Origin: Clostridia bacterium
GTDB lineage: Bacteria > Bacillota > DSM-521 > Neomoorellales > SLTJ01
DNA length: 59,600 nucleotides
NCBI GenBank assembly: GCA_024653205.1
Contig: JANLFO010000015.1
Coordinates: forward strand, 1 to 59,600
Reading direction: 5' to 3'
The notes beneath the pieces were generated by a model. The model made no database searches. It was not told the DNA's origin and worked only from the letters and a program-made list of their open reading frames with translations. This document shows, piece by piece, positions 32,095 to 41,803 of this stretch. Position 1 is the first letter of the stretch. The number at the start of each line of letters is the position of its first letter. The translations under genes and the position numbers were made by a program.

Positions 32095-34416
32095 CTAATG
32101 CATAATGGTGACGGTCTGCGTGCTCTGGTCCCAGTTCACTTCCGCGCCCAGAGCTTCGCTCACGAAGCGCAGCGGCACCAGGGTGCGCCCGTTCAGGATC
32201 AGCGCCGGCTGGGATAGGGTTACCGGCTGCCCGTTCCTGTTAGCCACGGGCAGGCCGATCACCAGGACGATTACTGTGTCGTCCCGGGTGGCGGTTATGG
32301 TTTGGGTGGCCTGGTCCCAGCTCACCGCCGCCCCCAGGGCCTGGAAAATAACCCGCAGGGGCACCAGGGTCCGGCCGTTCAGGATGACCGGCGGCTGGTC
32401 AAAGGCAAGCGGTTGGTCATTAAGCAGCACCCGGATGCCCTCCGAGAGGGGTGTGCCCGCGGGTTGGACCGTTGGAAGAGAAGGCGCCGTCGGCGGCTGC
32501 CCGGAGGAAGGTAGGGCCACGGAGCCGGCAGTTAGCGTATCCGCCGAAAGCGGCAGAATACCCACCTCGAGATCATTCTCGTTGTAGAAGAGGATCTCCG
32601 CCTGCTCGTAGCGGCTGCACATGAAAAATCCGGGCGTGTAGTGGTTAAGCGGCAGGATCTGCGGGTTGGCCCGGTACTCTTCCTGCGCCCAGCCGCCCAC
32701 TTCCCACTGCCAGCAGGTATTGTCAAAAGCAAAGTGGGAAACCTCCACCGGCCGGGCCGCCGTGGCCTCCACCATGATCTGCGGAATGGCTCCGGTGTCC
32801 CCCGGCCCGGCCACAATGCCGCCGTCGCTGATCTCACAGAGGCCGGGGACGGTCACTATGCCCAAACTCCGGGATCCGGTGGCGCAGATTGCTCCCAGCC
32901 GGCCGTCGTTGTAGTTGCCGATAATAAGGCCCAGTTGGTCGTAGCGGGCGACCATCAGCATGAACATCCCGTACTGGGGGATGTCGTAGAGCTTGTCGTT
33001 GGCGGCGTAACTCTCCTGCGCCCAGCCGGATACCTCGTCGTGCCGGTAGGTTCCCTTATCCCAGATGCCCACTTCTACCGGTTCACCGTACGAGTGGATC
33101 TGGAACTGGCCGCCTACCCGCTTGACCTCCCCCAGGCCGGGCACGGTCAGGCCGTTGAAGGGCCCGCCCTTGAACACCCGGTAGGTCAGCCGGCGGTCGT
33201 TCTCCCGCAGGAAGACCAGGTAGATCTTCTCGTAGCGGGCCAAAAGCATCACTGCGGTGCGGTAGTGGGGCAGGCCGAAGACCTGCGGGTTGGTCCTATA
33301 CTGGGGCTGCGCCCAGCCGCCGACCTCGGTGTGGTAGAAATACTGCGCCGAACTGCTCCAGGTGCTCTCGAACTCTCCGGCGGGATGCACTTCCATACCC
33401 GTCGACGGGCTTTGCGGCGTGCCGTTGGGGTTGAGCAGCAGGTAGGAAACCTCCACCGGATGGGCCGGATCGTTGGCCTTCACCTGCAGGTTGTAGGCGA
33501 TGGAGGCTTCGCTGTCCGGATGCGGATAGGCGGTGAGCGTGACGAAGGATGGGTCGTCGATCAGAATCAGCCCGCCGGCCTGCGGGGGCTGAGTCTCGCC
33601 CGGGGGTGGTGGCTCGGCCGTAGGCGGGGCGGGCTCCTGCTGAGCTGCGCTGGCGAGGCTGAAATGGTCGCTCATCCCCCAACAGGCGCTGTTAGCCGTA
33701 CTCGTCACCTTGATCCGGTAACCGCTGCCCGGTGTTACATAACCGCCCCCCACCGCCAGGCTACTCCTGATCGCCCAGGTGTAAGAACCGGTGCCGTCCG
33801 CCCCGATGGGCACCGAGGCGGCAATCAGCCCTTTGGAAGACCCACCTTGATAAAGCTCGATTCTTACCAAACTGCCGGGATTGCCGGTGTACAGCCACCG
33901 GATGGTCTGGGTCGAACCCGCGGTCCACACCTCTCCGCCCGCAGGGGAGGTGACGGTGATGGATTCCACGCCCAGGCCAAAGTAGTCGCTCATCCCCCAG
34001 CAGTTTCGGTTGCGTACGCTGGTCACCTTGACCTGGTAGTCGCTGCCCGGCTTTACGTAGCCTCCCCCCACCGCCAGGCTGGGCCTAATCTGCCAGGTGT
34101 AGGAGCCTTCTCCGTTGGCGCCGATGGGAACCGCGGAGGCGGCGATCCGGCCCTTGGACTTGCCGGCCTGGTAAAGCTCGATGATTACGGTAGGGCCCAG
34201 GTCGTTTACGTCGCCCGTGTACCGCCACCGGATAGTGTGGGTCGAGCCCGCCGTCCACACTTCTCCCCCTGCCGGCGAAACCACGGTAATGGAGGCCTCG
34301 CCGGATACCTCGGCCCGCGCGGCCGGGGCCCGCCCGACCGGCGGGACGGCCAGGGCCACCGCCGTTACCAGGGCCAACAACAAGAGATACGCGCTTTTCC
34401 GTAACCTCAGCGACAC
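32095..34416 (-). CDS. Secreted repeat protein with two copper-amine-oxidase-like C-terminal domains
   Basis: A 773-residue exported protein. A signal peptide (about residues 1-36) is followed by two tandem about 100-residue Kre9/Knh1-like (Ser-Thr-rich) repeats (SPAGGEVWTAGST, IRW, SYTW, SLAVGGGYV...PGS, CWGMSD). A Pro-rich linker leads to a central domain with repeated GGWAQ/SGWAQ and YEK/ARY units, and two Cu_amine_oxidN1-type domains close the protein (VILNGRTLVPLRVIFQALGAAVSWD and ALILNGRTLVPLRFVSEALGAEVNWD in pieces). The latter are common on surface proteins of thermophilic Clostridia and are not enzymatic. It is probably a surface or matrix protein. First gene of the minus-strand envelope run. 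Confidence 0.8.
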   Translation of the reverse strand: MSLRLRKSAYLLLLALVTAVALAVPPVGRAPAARAEVSGEASITVVSPAGGEVWTAGSTHTIRWRYTGDVNDLGPTVIIELYQAGKSKGRIAASAVPIGANGEGSYTWQIRPSLAVGGGYVKPGSDYQVKVTSVRNRNCWGMSDYFGLGVESITVTSPAGGEVWTAGSTQTIRWLYTGNPGSLVRIELYQGGSSKGLIAASVPIGADGTGSYTWAIRSSLAVGGGYVTPGSGYRIKVTSTANSACWGMSDHFSLASAAQQEPAPPTAEPPPPGETQPPQAGGLILIDDPSFVTLTAYPHPDSEASIAYNLQVKANDPAHPVEVSYLLLNPNGTPQSPSTGMEVHPAGEFESTWSSSAQYFYHTEVGGWAQPQYRTNPQVFGLPHYRTAVMLLARYEKIYLVFLRENDRRLTYRVFKGGPFNGLTVPGLGEVKRVGGQFQIHSYGEPVEVGIWDKGTYRHDEVSGWAQESYAANDKLYDIPQYGMFMLMVARYDQLGLIIGNYNDGRLGAICATGSRSLGIVTVPGLCEISDGGIVAGPGDTGAIPQIMVEATAARPVEVSHFAFDNTCWQWEVGGWAQEEYRANPQILPLNHYTPGFFMCSRYEQAEILFYNENDLEVGILPLSADTLTAGSVALPSSGQPPTAPSLPTVQPAGTPLSEGIRVLLNDQPLAFDQPPVILNGRTLVPLRVIFQALGAAVSWDQATQTITATRDDTVIVLVIGLPVANRNGQPVTLSQPALILNGRTLVPLRFVSEALGAEVNWDQSTQTVTIMH

Positions 34417-34637
34417 GGGGTCATGCTCCTCCTCTCCGCCTCGTTTAAGAAAACCTTCGATACACCTTCTCAGTTATCAAATTACCGTTAAAAAATCGTC
34501 AAAACCTCCGGCCCTCCATGTGGTCGCCCAAGCTTCAGCCGCCGAGGTTGGTCTACTTTTTCACGTTCTTTTGACGGCGGACCGCTAGGGTATAAGGGTA
34601 AGGAGTCTGAGTCTTCTCACCGGGAGGGAACAGCAAC

Positions 34638-37600
34638 GTGGGGCTTCTCGCGGGCATACTGGCGGTCATTTTCGGCCTGATGGCCGCTTCTACCATCTTG
34701 CCGGGCTTCAGCCCCGAGGCCCGGGCCCAGGACGGCGACAGGGTAACCGTTACCGGCCAGTTCGCGGCTACCTGCCGCGTCAACGGCCTGGATGAAGACA
34801 TCACCCTCCCCGTTCGCAAGTGCCGGGCCGAGCTGGTGGAGGTCCGAGCAGGCGATGAGGGATTGTATCAGATCACGGAGGAGGTGTTGGCCACCGGGGA
34901 GACCGACGAGAACGGCCGGGTAACCTTCACCGTGGACCGGATCAAGCACCGTGGCAGTCTATTCGCCGCCTACGACGACGTCATCGATGTGAAGATCGTC
35001 GTTTACCCCGATAACCCGGCGGCCAAGGTGGAGGATTTCGGGCCCGCCGGGGCCTTGTCCTGGCACCGCTGGCCCCTCGAAACCCGGGTAGCGAATAACG
35101 TCAGCGGCCCCACGCTTTCTCTGACCGCCACGGCCACCGGCGACCACGGGTTTGCCTTCTACCTGGCCGACGTCCTGCTGGCCGGGCAGCGGGAGCTCAA
35201 GAAGATGGTTGGGGAGCTGCCCCTCGGCCAGGTTTCCGTGGACTGGCTGGCTTCGGGCGACCAGTGCGCCTACAAGCCCCTGTTTAAGCGCATCTACATC
35301 GTGCCCTCCGCCCGGACCGCCGAAAACGTGCTGCACGAGTACGGCCACGCCCTGCATCACGCCGCAGCAGGTACCCTGCCTTCCTATTCGCCCTCCGACG
35401 AACAGGCCGGCGTCTCCGGGGCCGCCCCCCGCGACGATGTGGCCCTGACCGAAGGGTGGGCAGACTTCCTGGCCCAGGTTCTGCTGCAGCGCATCCACGA
35501 AAACGACTCCAACCTTAGGGGAAAATTCTTTTATGATCCCGAATGGCTGAGGGAGGACCTGGAAGGCTTTACTTTCCGAGAAGGAATTAGCAGCGCCCGC
35601 CACATCCCCGCCGTCACGGCCACCCTCTGGGACCTTTACGACGACGTGGCCACCTGGGACCTCACCCAGGTCACCACCAGGCCGGCAGAGGTGGACGCGG
35701 TTAGCGACTTTGCCGAGATCTGGCGCATCCTGGGCTCGAACCCCTCCTCGATCAAGGATTTCTACGGCCGGTGGAAGGTCGGCCGCAACCAGGCCGGCGC
35801 GTACTACATCATGCGCCAGCACTACCTCCAGGTGGGAGAGAACGGGCGCGTTCCCCTTTCCTTGAGCACCAGGGAGGCCATCATCTGGGAGTTCCGGCTC
35901 TGCCTGGAAGCGGCTCAATACCTGCGGTTAGACCGAGGCATGGTAGAGAGCGCGGGTTCCAACCTGCGAGAGGCGGGTGATAGGGTACTGCGGAACTACG
36001 GGTGGAGCGAGGCAAACATCGCCCAAAGCCAATGGTGGCAGGCAACTTCTGTAGAGGAGGCCGTCAACCGGGTGCGCGACACCTGGCCCGCCTCCTGGCC
36101 CGGCGCGTTAAGGGTTTACCCCGCTTCCGCAGCGCAGCTGAGGGCAGTAGACGATTTCCTGCGCACCTCTGAGAGGGCCTGCGAGGCCGGCTCACACTGG
36201 CAGACGGGCCTGAACGGGGTGGCCTTTGCCGCCGGAGTTACCGATACTGACTGGGTCGGCGCCCCCAACCTGGCCGACGCGGTGTGGCGCTTTCTGGCGG
36301 CCCTGCGTCCGCCTTCGGCGCTGAGCTGGAAGGAGCGCCTCCTCTGGGAGTTCCGCCTCCAGACCGAGGCCTGCGGTTTCTCCTCCGACGGCACGACGGC
36401 AGACTGGACCAGTGATGTGGACGCCCTGCTGGAGTACTACGGCTTTCTGCCGGGATCGTCGGCGCGCGAAGCCTGGCACGGTGCGAGCAGTGCCGACCTG
36501 GCCGCCCAGAGGCTTGCCGCCGCCATCCCCGAGGACTACAGGGCACCCGCCCAAAACCAACTTACCACCGGGCAGCTCTGGGCGCTCGAGAAACTGATCG
36601 CCCAGTGCCGCTCGAATTACGCCACCGGACGGCCCTGGCGGGAGGGCCTGGATCGCCTGGTTAGCCAGTACCTTCCCGGCGGAGAGGAACAATTGGCAGG
36701 GGATCTAACCCACCCGCGGCAGGCGTACGCGCGGCTGGTAGACTGGCTCACGCAAAGAGGGCCACAGGACGCCCTGGTGGTGAGGTACACCGACCCCGCC
36801 GGGGGAGCTACAGAGGTTCCCGCAGGCAAGAGCTTGGTGATCGGCTTCAGCAAGATAATCCAGCCCGGTTCTGCCTATAACCAGATAAGCGTCACGGATT
36901 CGGGCGGCCGGAAGCCGGCGCTGAGCGTAACCCCGGGCTTTTACACCCTGGTGCTGGACCCCACGGCCGACCTTAGCCCTAACGCCACTTACACCGTTAC
37001 CGTACCGCAAGAGGCCGTCAGGGACGCCGACGGCCACTCCTTGACCGTTAGGAGCGCCGCGGGCCAGGCCGCGAACGCCTACACTTTCTCCTTTACCACC
37101 GCCGCCCTCAACGAGCCTCCCCGCATAGTCTCTACCGATCCGACCCACGGGGCCACCGGTGTAGACCCGAATAAGACCATCACCGTGATTTTCAGCGAGC
37201 CCGTGCAGCCGGGGAGTACCTACGGGGCAATCTCCCTGATCTTGGCGGACGACAACTACTTAGACCCCGTCCACCCGCTGCCGGCGACTGTTAGCCTGGC
37301 CGGCAGCACCTTAACCATCGACCCGGCCGCGCCGTTGGCCAGAAACACCTGGTACACGGTGTCCGTCCCCATGGGAGCGGTCGCGGACCAAGGCGGCGTT
37401 GCCAACCAGGGTCACGCCAGTTTTACCTTCCGGACCAAAGCCGATCCGCTCCAGGTGGTCTCCACCCACCCGGCCCACAATTCCACCGGAGCCAAGGTGA
37501 ACCACCCCATCACCGTGACCTTCAATCAGGATTTGTCTCCGGGACCGGCCTTGGGCCAGATCGTCCTCCAAGACCCTCTTGGCAACCCGGTACCGGTCCA

Positions 37601-39047
37601 AACCAATCTCTCCGGAAACACTTTGCGCCTGACCCCGGCCAGTCCCCTGGGCTATAGCCGCGTCTACCGGGTGACCATACCGGCCCAGGCGGTGGTGGCC
37701 GCCGCCGACGGCACGCCCTTTAGCCCCCCGGTCAGCTACCAGTTTAGTTTCCAGACCGAAGCCACCCCGGACACCACGCCCCCGCACGTGTGGATCAGCC
37801 CCACTCCCTACACCTACAGCACTCCCCAGACCGTCAGTCTGGGCGCCGACGAGCCAGCCACCATCTACTACACCCTGGACGGGACCAACCCCACGACCAG
37901 CAGCAGCCGGTACACGGCGCCGCTGGTCATCGGCGCCACCACCACCATCAAGTACCTCGCAGTGGACGCCGCGGGCAACCAATCGGCCGTCCAGACCGCG
38001 ACCTACGTCATCGACTACGGGGGACCGGCGGTGGTGGGAAGCACGCCCGCCGACAACACCGGCGGGGTAAATCCCAACCTGGTTCAGCAGATCTGGGTCA
38101 ACCTGAGCGAGATGTGCCGGCACGGCCCGGCTTTTTCCTCCATCGCTCTGAAGAAGGCAACCGGCACCCAGGTTTCGGCAACGGTGGAGCTGCTGGGCGA
38201 TACCATTAAGATCACGCCGGCCCCTTCCCTAGAATGGGGGACCGCCTACGTAGTCACCATCCCCGCGGGGGCAGTGGCAGATACGGCCGGGAACCTCCTC
38301 GCCGCAACGTCCGCCATTAAGTTTACCACCATGGCGGCACCGGCCGCCCCCACGGTGGTGGCCACCTCCCCCGCGGACGGAGCCACCGGAGTGCCGGTAG
38401 ATAAGCCCATCTCGGTTACGTTCAGCGAAAACGTGCTCCCGGGCCCCTATTTCGACTACGAGATTACCGGTGCCGACGGCTCCCACTCCGGCGGAATCGA
38501 GCTTAAAGGCCCCGACGGCCGGGCAGTGGGCATATCCAAGCAGATCAGCGGAGCCATACTGGAGATCACTCCCCTGGCGCCCCTGGCCTACGGCACCGCC
38601 TATACCGTGCGCATTCCCTACTTCGCGGTGCGGGACCAGATGAACCGGATGCTGGAGTCGGCCGTCACCTTTAGCTTCACTACCGAGCCGGCGCCGGCGT
38701 CCCTCGGGCCGCAGGTGGTGGGCACCACCCCTGCCGACCGGCAGAGGAACGTTGCCCTCACCGGGCCCATTGTAGTCACGTTTGACCGCGACATTCAGGC
38801 GGGAAAGGCCTTCGCCGGGATCAGCGTAACCGCAGCCGACGGCTCTGGGCTATCGCTCAGAGCCATAGTCAGCGGGCAGGCCCTCGCCCTGGTGCCGGTC
38901 AAGGGGATGCAGCCGGGGCGCACTTACACCGTGGTCATTCCCGCCGGGGCGGTGCGGGATCTGACGGGAGCCCCTCTGGCCCGGGAATACCGGTTCTCCT
39001 TCCGCACCGCAACGCTACCCATGAACCTGCCGGACTATTACCGGTAG
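34638..39047 (+). CDS. Giant surface protein with gluzincin-like protease site and Ig-like repeats
   Basis: A 1469-residue secreted protein. A signal peptide (about residues 1-31) leads to an N-terminal beta domain. A putative zinc protease core follows: HEYGH (His233, Glu234, His237) and, 34 residues on, Glu272 in ALTEGWADF, the HExxH...E pattern of gluzincins. A helical region (about 330-700) contains several WEFRL repeats. Six bacterial Ig-like (Big_5) repeats (each with VVxTxPA, GAVxD and TFSF[TR]T motifs) and one chitobiase-C-like domain (PATIYYTLDGTNP) fill the C-terminal half. GTG 34638 has GGGAGGG. It is divergent from the secreted repeat protein. Confidence 0.78.
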   Translation: MGLLAGILAVIFGLMAASTILPGFSPEARAQDGDRVTVTGQFAATCRVNGLDEDITLPVRKCRAELVEVRAGDEGLYQITEEVLATGETDENGRVTFTVDRIKHRGSLFAAYDDVIDVKIVVYPDNPAAKVEDFGPAGALSWHRWPLETRVANNVSGPTLSLTATATGDHGFAFYLADVLLAGQRELKKMVGELPLGQVSVDWLASGDQCAYKPLFKRIYIVPSARTAENVLHEYGHALHHAAAGTLPSYSPSDEQAGVSGAAPRDDVALTEGWADFLAQVLLQRIHENDSNLRGKFFYDPEWLREDLEGFTFREGISSARHIPAVTATLWDLYDDVATWDLTQVTTRPAEVDAVSDFAEIWRILGSNPSSIKDFYGRWKVGRNQAGAYYIMRQHYLQVGENGRVPLSLSTREAIIWEFRLCLEAAQYLRLDRGMVESAGSNLREAGDRVLRNYGWSEANIAQSQWWQATSVEEAVNRVRDTWPASWPGALRVYPASAAQLRAVDDFLRTSERACEAGSHWQTGLNGVAFAAGVTDTDWVGAPNLADAVWRFLAALRPPSALSWKERLLWEFRLQTEACGFSSDGTTADWTSDVDALLEYYGFLPGSSAREAWHGASSADLAAQRLAAAIPEDYRAPAQNQLTTGQLWALEKLIAQCRSNYATGRPWREGLDRLVSQYLPGGEEQLAGDLTHPRQAYARLVDWLTQRGPQDALVVRYTDPAGGATEVPAGKSLVIGFSKIIQPGSAYNQISVTDSGGRKPALSVTPGFYTLVLDPTADLSPNATYTVTVPQEAVRDADGHSLTVRSAAGQAANAYTFSFTTAALNEPPRIVSTDPTHGATGVDPNKTITVIFSEPVQPGSTYGAISLILADDNYLDPVHPLPATVSLAGSTLTIDPAAPLARNTWYTVSVPMGAVADQGGVANQGHASFTFRTKADPLQVVSTHPAHNSTGAKVNHPITVTFNQDLSPGPALGQIVLQDPLGNPVPVQTNLSGNTLRLTPASPLGYSRVYRVTIPAQAVVAAADGTPFSPPVSYQFSFQTEATPDTTPPHVWISPTPYTYSTPQTVSLGADEPATIYYTLDGTNPTTSSSRYTAPLVIGATTTIKYLAVDAAGNQSAVQTATYVIDYGGPAVVGSTPADNTGGVNPNLVQQIWVNLSEMCRHGPAFSSIALKKATGTQVSATVELLGDTIKITPAPSLEWGTAYVVTIPAGAVADTAGNLLAATSAIKFTTMAAPAAPTVVATSPADGATGVPVDKPISVTFSENVLPGPYFDYEITGADGSHSGGIELKGPDGRAVGISKQISGAILEITPLAPLAYGTAYTVRIPYFAVRDQMNRMLESAVTFSFTTEPAPASLGPQVVGTTPADRQRNVALTGPIVVTFDRDIQAGKAFAGISVTAADGSGLSLRAIVSGQALALVPVKGMQPGRTYTVVIPAGAVRDLTGAPLAREYRFSFRTATLPMNLPDYYR

Positions 39048-39196
39048 GAGGCGGCGGGGTGCGGGGCGGCAGCAGGCGGATATTCGCTCAAGCTGGGAGG
39101 CGGGGAAGACTGGCTCCGGTTCCGCCGGGGCTTCAAACGAAGGGTAGAGCCGGCACGCTCCGGGTACCAGGAAAACCGGTAGCGGGTCGAGATGGG

Positions 39197-39308
39197 AGAC
39201 GGACGGCGCCTGCGCCGGGAGCCCCTTGGAGGGCGAGGCCCGAGCCCTAGTTCGGTCGGCGCGGTGACAGGACGAAGGGGGGCACCGGTACCGCCTAAAG
39301 GAAACTGC
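39197..39308. repeat. Second, inverted copy of part of the 254-bp element
   Basis: About 110 bases are the reverse complement of 5160-5275. Shared blocks include GACGGACGGCGCC-like, CCCGAGCCC[TC]AGTTCGGTCGGCG, GGTGACAG and CCGGTACCGCCTAA. It lies in the 290-bp convergent gap between the surface-protein gene and the BTAD regulator gene. The remainder of that gap shows no gene. A GGTACC with a flanking CCGGTTTTCC-like motif near 39160 may be the worn other end. Confidence 0.55.
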
Positions 39309-39337
39309 GGACACTCCGGGAATAGAGCGGGCTGCGG

Positions 39338-41446
39338 TCAGGCGGGCACCCGGTGGATGAGGTCGCCGCCGACCTGGCGGGCGTCGTAGCGGCTGCCGAT
39401 CTTAAGAAAGCGCCGCCGGCTTTCCTCGAGGAAGCCTTCGGCGGCAGCCCTGTCGCCTTGCGCCAGGGTCAAAAGGCCGTCCACCCGGGCCAGCCAGGCG
39501 GGGACCCATCGGTCCGCCGGGTCGGCGGTCTGCGCCGCCCGGCTCCGGCAGCGGGCGGCCGCGGCCGGCCGGCCCATTTTCAGGAGCGCCACCGCCCGGT
39601 GGCAGTAGAAAAGGGCCTGAAAGGCTCCCCAGCCGTAAGCTCGGGCCAAGCGCACCCCTACTCCGGCCCAGCGGCTCGCCTCGGGGAGGAGACCGGCGGC
39701 CAACATTTCCTCCACCACGGAACGGACGGTGCAGGCCGCCATGGGCCTCGGCAGCCGCGTAAGGCGGGCGCGCAACCAGCCCTGCACTCCGGGGAGGATC
39801 GACCGGCGCTCTTCGCCCGCGGCAAAAAGAGGGTTCAAATATATGAAAGGTTCCGGATTGTAACGGCCCATTTCCGGCTTGAGGAACCCCTCTATTTCCG
39901 GGAACCGGTCCTGGTAATGGAGCACCACCACCATCATGGAACGGGTCATGCATTCTCCGACCTTGACCATCAGCGAAGGGAAAGGGATGGCCCGCACCAG
40001 CGCCAGGGCCTCCCGGAGAAAGCGTTCCGCCTCTTTAAGATCGCCGATGATGTAGGAGAGGATTCCCCGCTGAAAAAGGACCCAGAGCACTTCCCAGGGA
40101 ACGGTCATGAACGGTATGCCTTCCACCGCCCGGTCGAGAGCGGCTTGCGCCTCGCCCAGGCGGTGCTGCTCCCGCAGGGCAAAGCCCAGCACGGCTGCCA
40201 TACGAGCCTCGGCTTCGCGCTCGCCCAAGGCCACGGCCAGGTCCAGTCCTTCCTTGGCCAGGACGGCCGCTTCCTGGTTGCGGCCCATCAGCCACAGGGC
40301 CTGGGCCCCCAACTGTAGAGCCCGCTGCCGGTCCGCCGGCGGCCCGTTGGTCCGGTAGTACTCGAGGGCCTGCCCGATGTAGCGCAGGCCCCTCTCCCCC
40401 AGAACCCCGTCCATCTTGGGGGAAAGGGGAACAGAGAGCCAGAGCAGGGCCTCGCCCAGCAGCAGCCGGGCCCGGGCCGCCGGGCCGCCGAAACGGTCGT
40501 ACAATGTGATGGCCTTCTCCAGGGATTGAACTCCTTCGACCGCCGAGCCGTCCAGGGCCAGGGCCTCGCCCGCGGCCAGGAGCAGGCGGGCGTTTCGCAG
40601 GGGGTCGGACGACATTCTTTCTCCGACGGAGGGAGAACTCCGGGCCGCGGCGGCCCGGCGCGATCCCTTCCGCCCCCGGCCGGAAGTACGGCCTTGCGAG
40701 GTTGCGGCGGGCCCACCGGAGGAAGGCACCAGTTCCCGTAGAAGGCGCAAGGTGGCCTCGCCCGGGCCCACTCCCAACTCCTTCTCGAGCACCTGGCGAC
40801 ACTGTTCGAACTGCTCTACCACCTTGGCTGGCTTACCCAGGGCAGCATACAGCCTCATCAGGGCCTGATGGGCCGCTTCCTCCAGAGGGTCTACTTCCAG
40901 CCAGCGGGAGGCGTAAGAGAGCGCGGCCTCAAAGAGGCCGGAGGCGGAGAGCCGTTCCACGAGAGCCCGCAGCACCGCCAGGTGCAGGTCGTTAAGGCGG
41001 CGGCGCTCGGCCTGGCACCAGTCCGCGTCCAGGTCCTCCAGAAAGTCCCCCCGGTAAAGCGAGGCCGCCCCCACCAGCGGCTCCACCTCCCGGACCTCCT
41101 TGCGCAGGCCGGCCCAGGCCTTTTCCTCAAAAAGGCGCACGTCAACCACGCAGTCCGGCCTGACCGGAGCCCGAAGGGCATCCCGGCGGACCTCCAGAAG
41201 GTCCGGAGGCGCCCCGGCCCCGACCAACCCCCGGCGCAGGGAGTACAGCGCCGTGCGCAGGTTCCCGGCCGCCCGCTCGTCGTCGAGCTCGCCCCAGAGC
41301 ATCCCGCGCAGCAACTCCCGCCGCACCCAGCGGCCCTGCTGCCAGAAAAGGTAGGCGGCCAGAAGACGCACCTTGGCGGTGGGCAGATTGACCTCCCCGG
41401 CAGGAGCGGTGATTACAAAACGGCCCAGCAGGGTAACCTGCACCAT
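39338..41446 (-). CDS. BTAD-type (SARP/DnrI-like) transcriptional regulator with TPR region
   Basis: A protein of about 702 residues. The N-terminal winged-helix (VTLLGRFVI, PTAKVRLLAAYLFWQQGRWVRRELL, LRTALYSLRRGL) is followed by the bacterial transcriptional activation domain (YRGDFLEDLDADWCQAERRRLNDLH; LEVDPLEEAAHQALMRLYAALGKPAKVVEQFEQC in parts). The rest is a long helical TPR-like region. Proteins of this kind activate nearby or secondary-metabolite genes through a direct-repeat operator. ATG 41446 is taken as start; GTG 41455 is possible and no strong Shine-Dalgarno helps. Its target could be the convergent surface-protein gene, which is only inference. Confidence 0.85.
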   Translation of the reverse strand: MVQVTLLGRFVITAPAGEVNLPTAKVRLLAAYLFWQQGRWVRRELLRGMLWGELDDERAAGNLRTALYSLRRGLVGAGAPPDLLEVRRDALRAPVRPDCVVDVRLFEEKAWAGLRKEVREVEPLVGAASLYRGDFLEDLDADWCQAERRRLNDLHLAVLRALVERLSASGLFEAALSYASRWLEVDPLEEAAHQALMRLYAALGKPAKVVEQFEQCRQVLEKELGVGPGEATLRLLRELVPSSGGPAATSQGRTSGRGRKGSRRAAAARSSPSVGERMSSDPLRNARLLLAAGEALALDGSAVEGVQSLEKAITLYDRFGGPAARARLLLGEALLWLSVPLSPKMDGVLGERGLRYIGQALEYYRTNGPPADRQRALQLGAQALWLMGRNQEAAVLAKEGLDLAVALGEREAEARMAAVLGFALREQHRLGEAQAALDRAVEGIPFMTVPWEVLWVLFQRGILSYIIGDLKEAERFLREALALVRAIPFPSLMVKVGECMTRSMMVVVLHYQDRFPEIEGFLKPEMGRYNPEPFIYLNPLFAAGEERRSILPGVQGWLRARLTRLPRPMAACTVRSVVEEMLAAGLLPEASRWAGVGVRLARAYGWGAFQALFYCHRAVALLKMGRPAAAARCRSRAAQTADPADRWVPAWLARVDGLLTLAQGDRAAAEGFLEESRRRFLKIGSRYDARQVGGDLIHRVPA

Positions 41447-41592
41447 GCTTCCCACTTCTTCGGAGGATTATGAAACTCTGTATGCGTGATCTGGTGCCAT
41501 TATCCCACCGCAGCGAGTTCCTGGCAAGAGGATGTGCGCCTCGCGCTCCGGCGGCTCCCCGCTCAGGTGCATTCTGGTGCCACCAAAACACC

Positions 41593-41621
41593 TTGTATCC
41601 GCCGGCCCGGCGTAATATAAT
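41593..41621 (+). promoter_or_regulatory. SigA promoter of the COG2984-type ABC transporter
   Basis: TTGTAT (41593-41598), a 17-nt spacer and TATAAT (41616-41621). Transcription would begin about 41628, giving a leader of about 175 nt before the first gene. Confidence 0.75.
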
Positions 41622-41627
41622 GGGTGA

Positions 41628-41803
41628 AAACGATGGTCAACAGAAGATCAAGGGAGGTGAGCCGGGGACCGGGGGACGACGCGCGACGCCCGACGTTCGC
41701 CGGCCCGCGTTGACGTTTTGGCCGAATCGGTAGGGCGGAACTCTTGAGGCCACCGGAAGAAACCGGGCTAACTTTGAGCTCAGAAGGGGAGGTAGAACGG
41801 CAG
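41628..41803 (+). other. Long GC-rich 5' leader of the ABC transporter operon
   Basis: The stretch between the predicted start and ATG 41804 carries no convincing gene. It contains GC-rich self-complementary pieces (GGGGACCGGGGGACGACGCGCGACG; GCCACCGG...CCGGGC) and an early AGGGAGGTGAGC. I recognise no T-box, SAM, TPP or other known riboswitch core. A new leader element is possible but unproved. Confidence 0.4.

Noticed and set aside
41628-41803. Known riboswitch in the transporter leader
   Set aside because: No T-box, SAM, TPP, FMN or lysine core could be matched, so it is recorded only as an unexplained leader.
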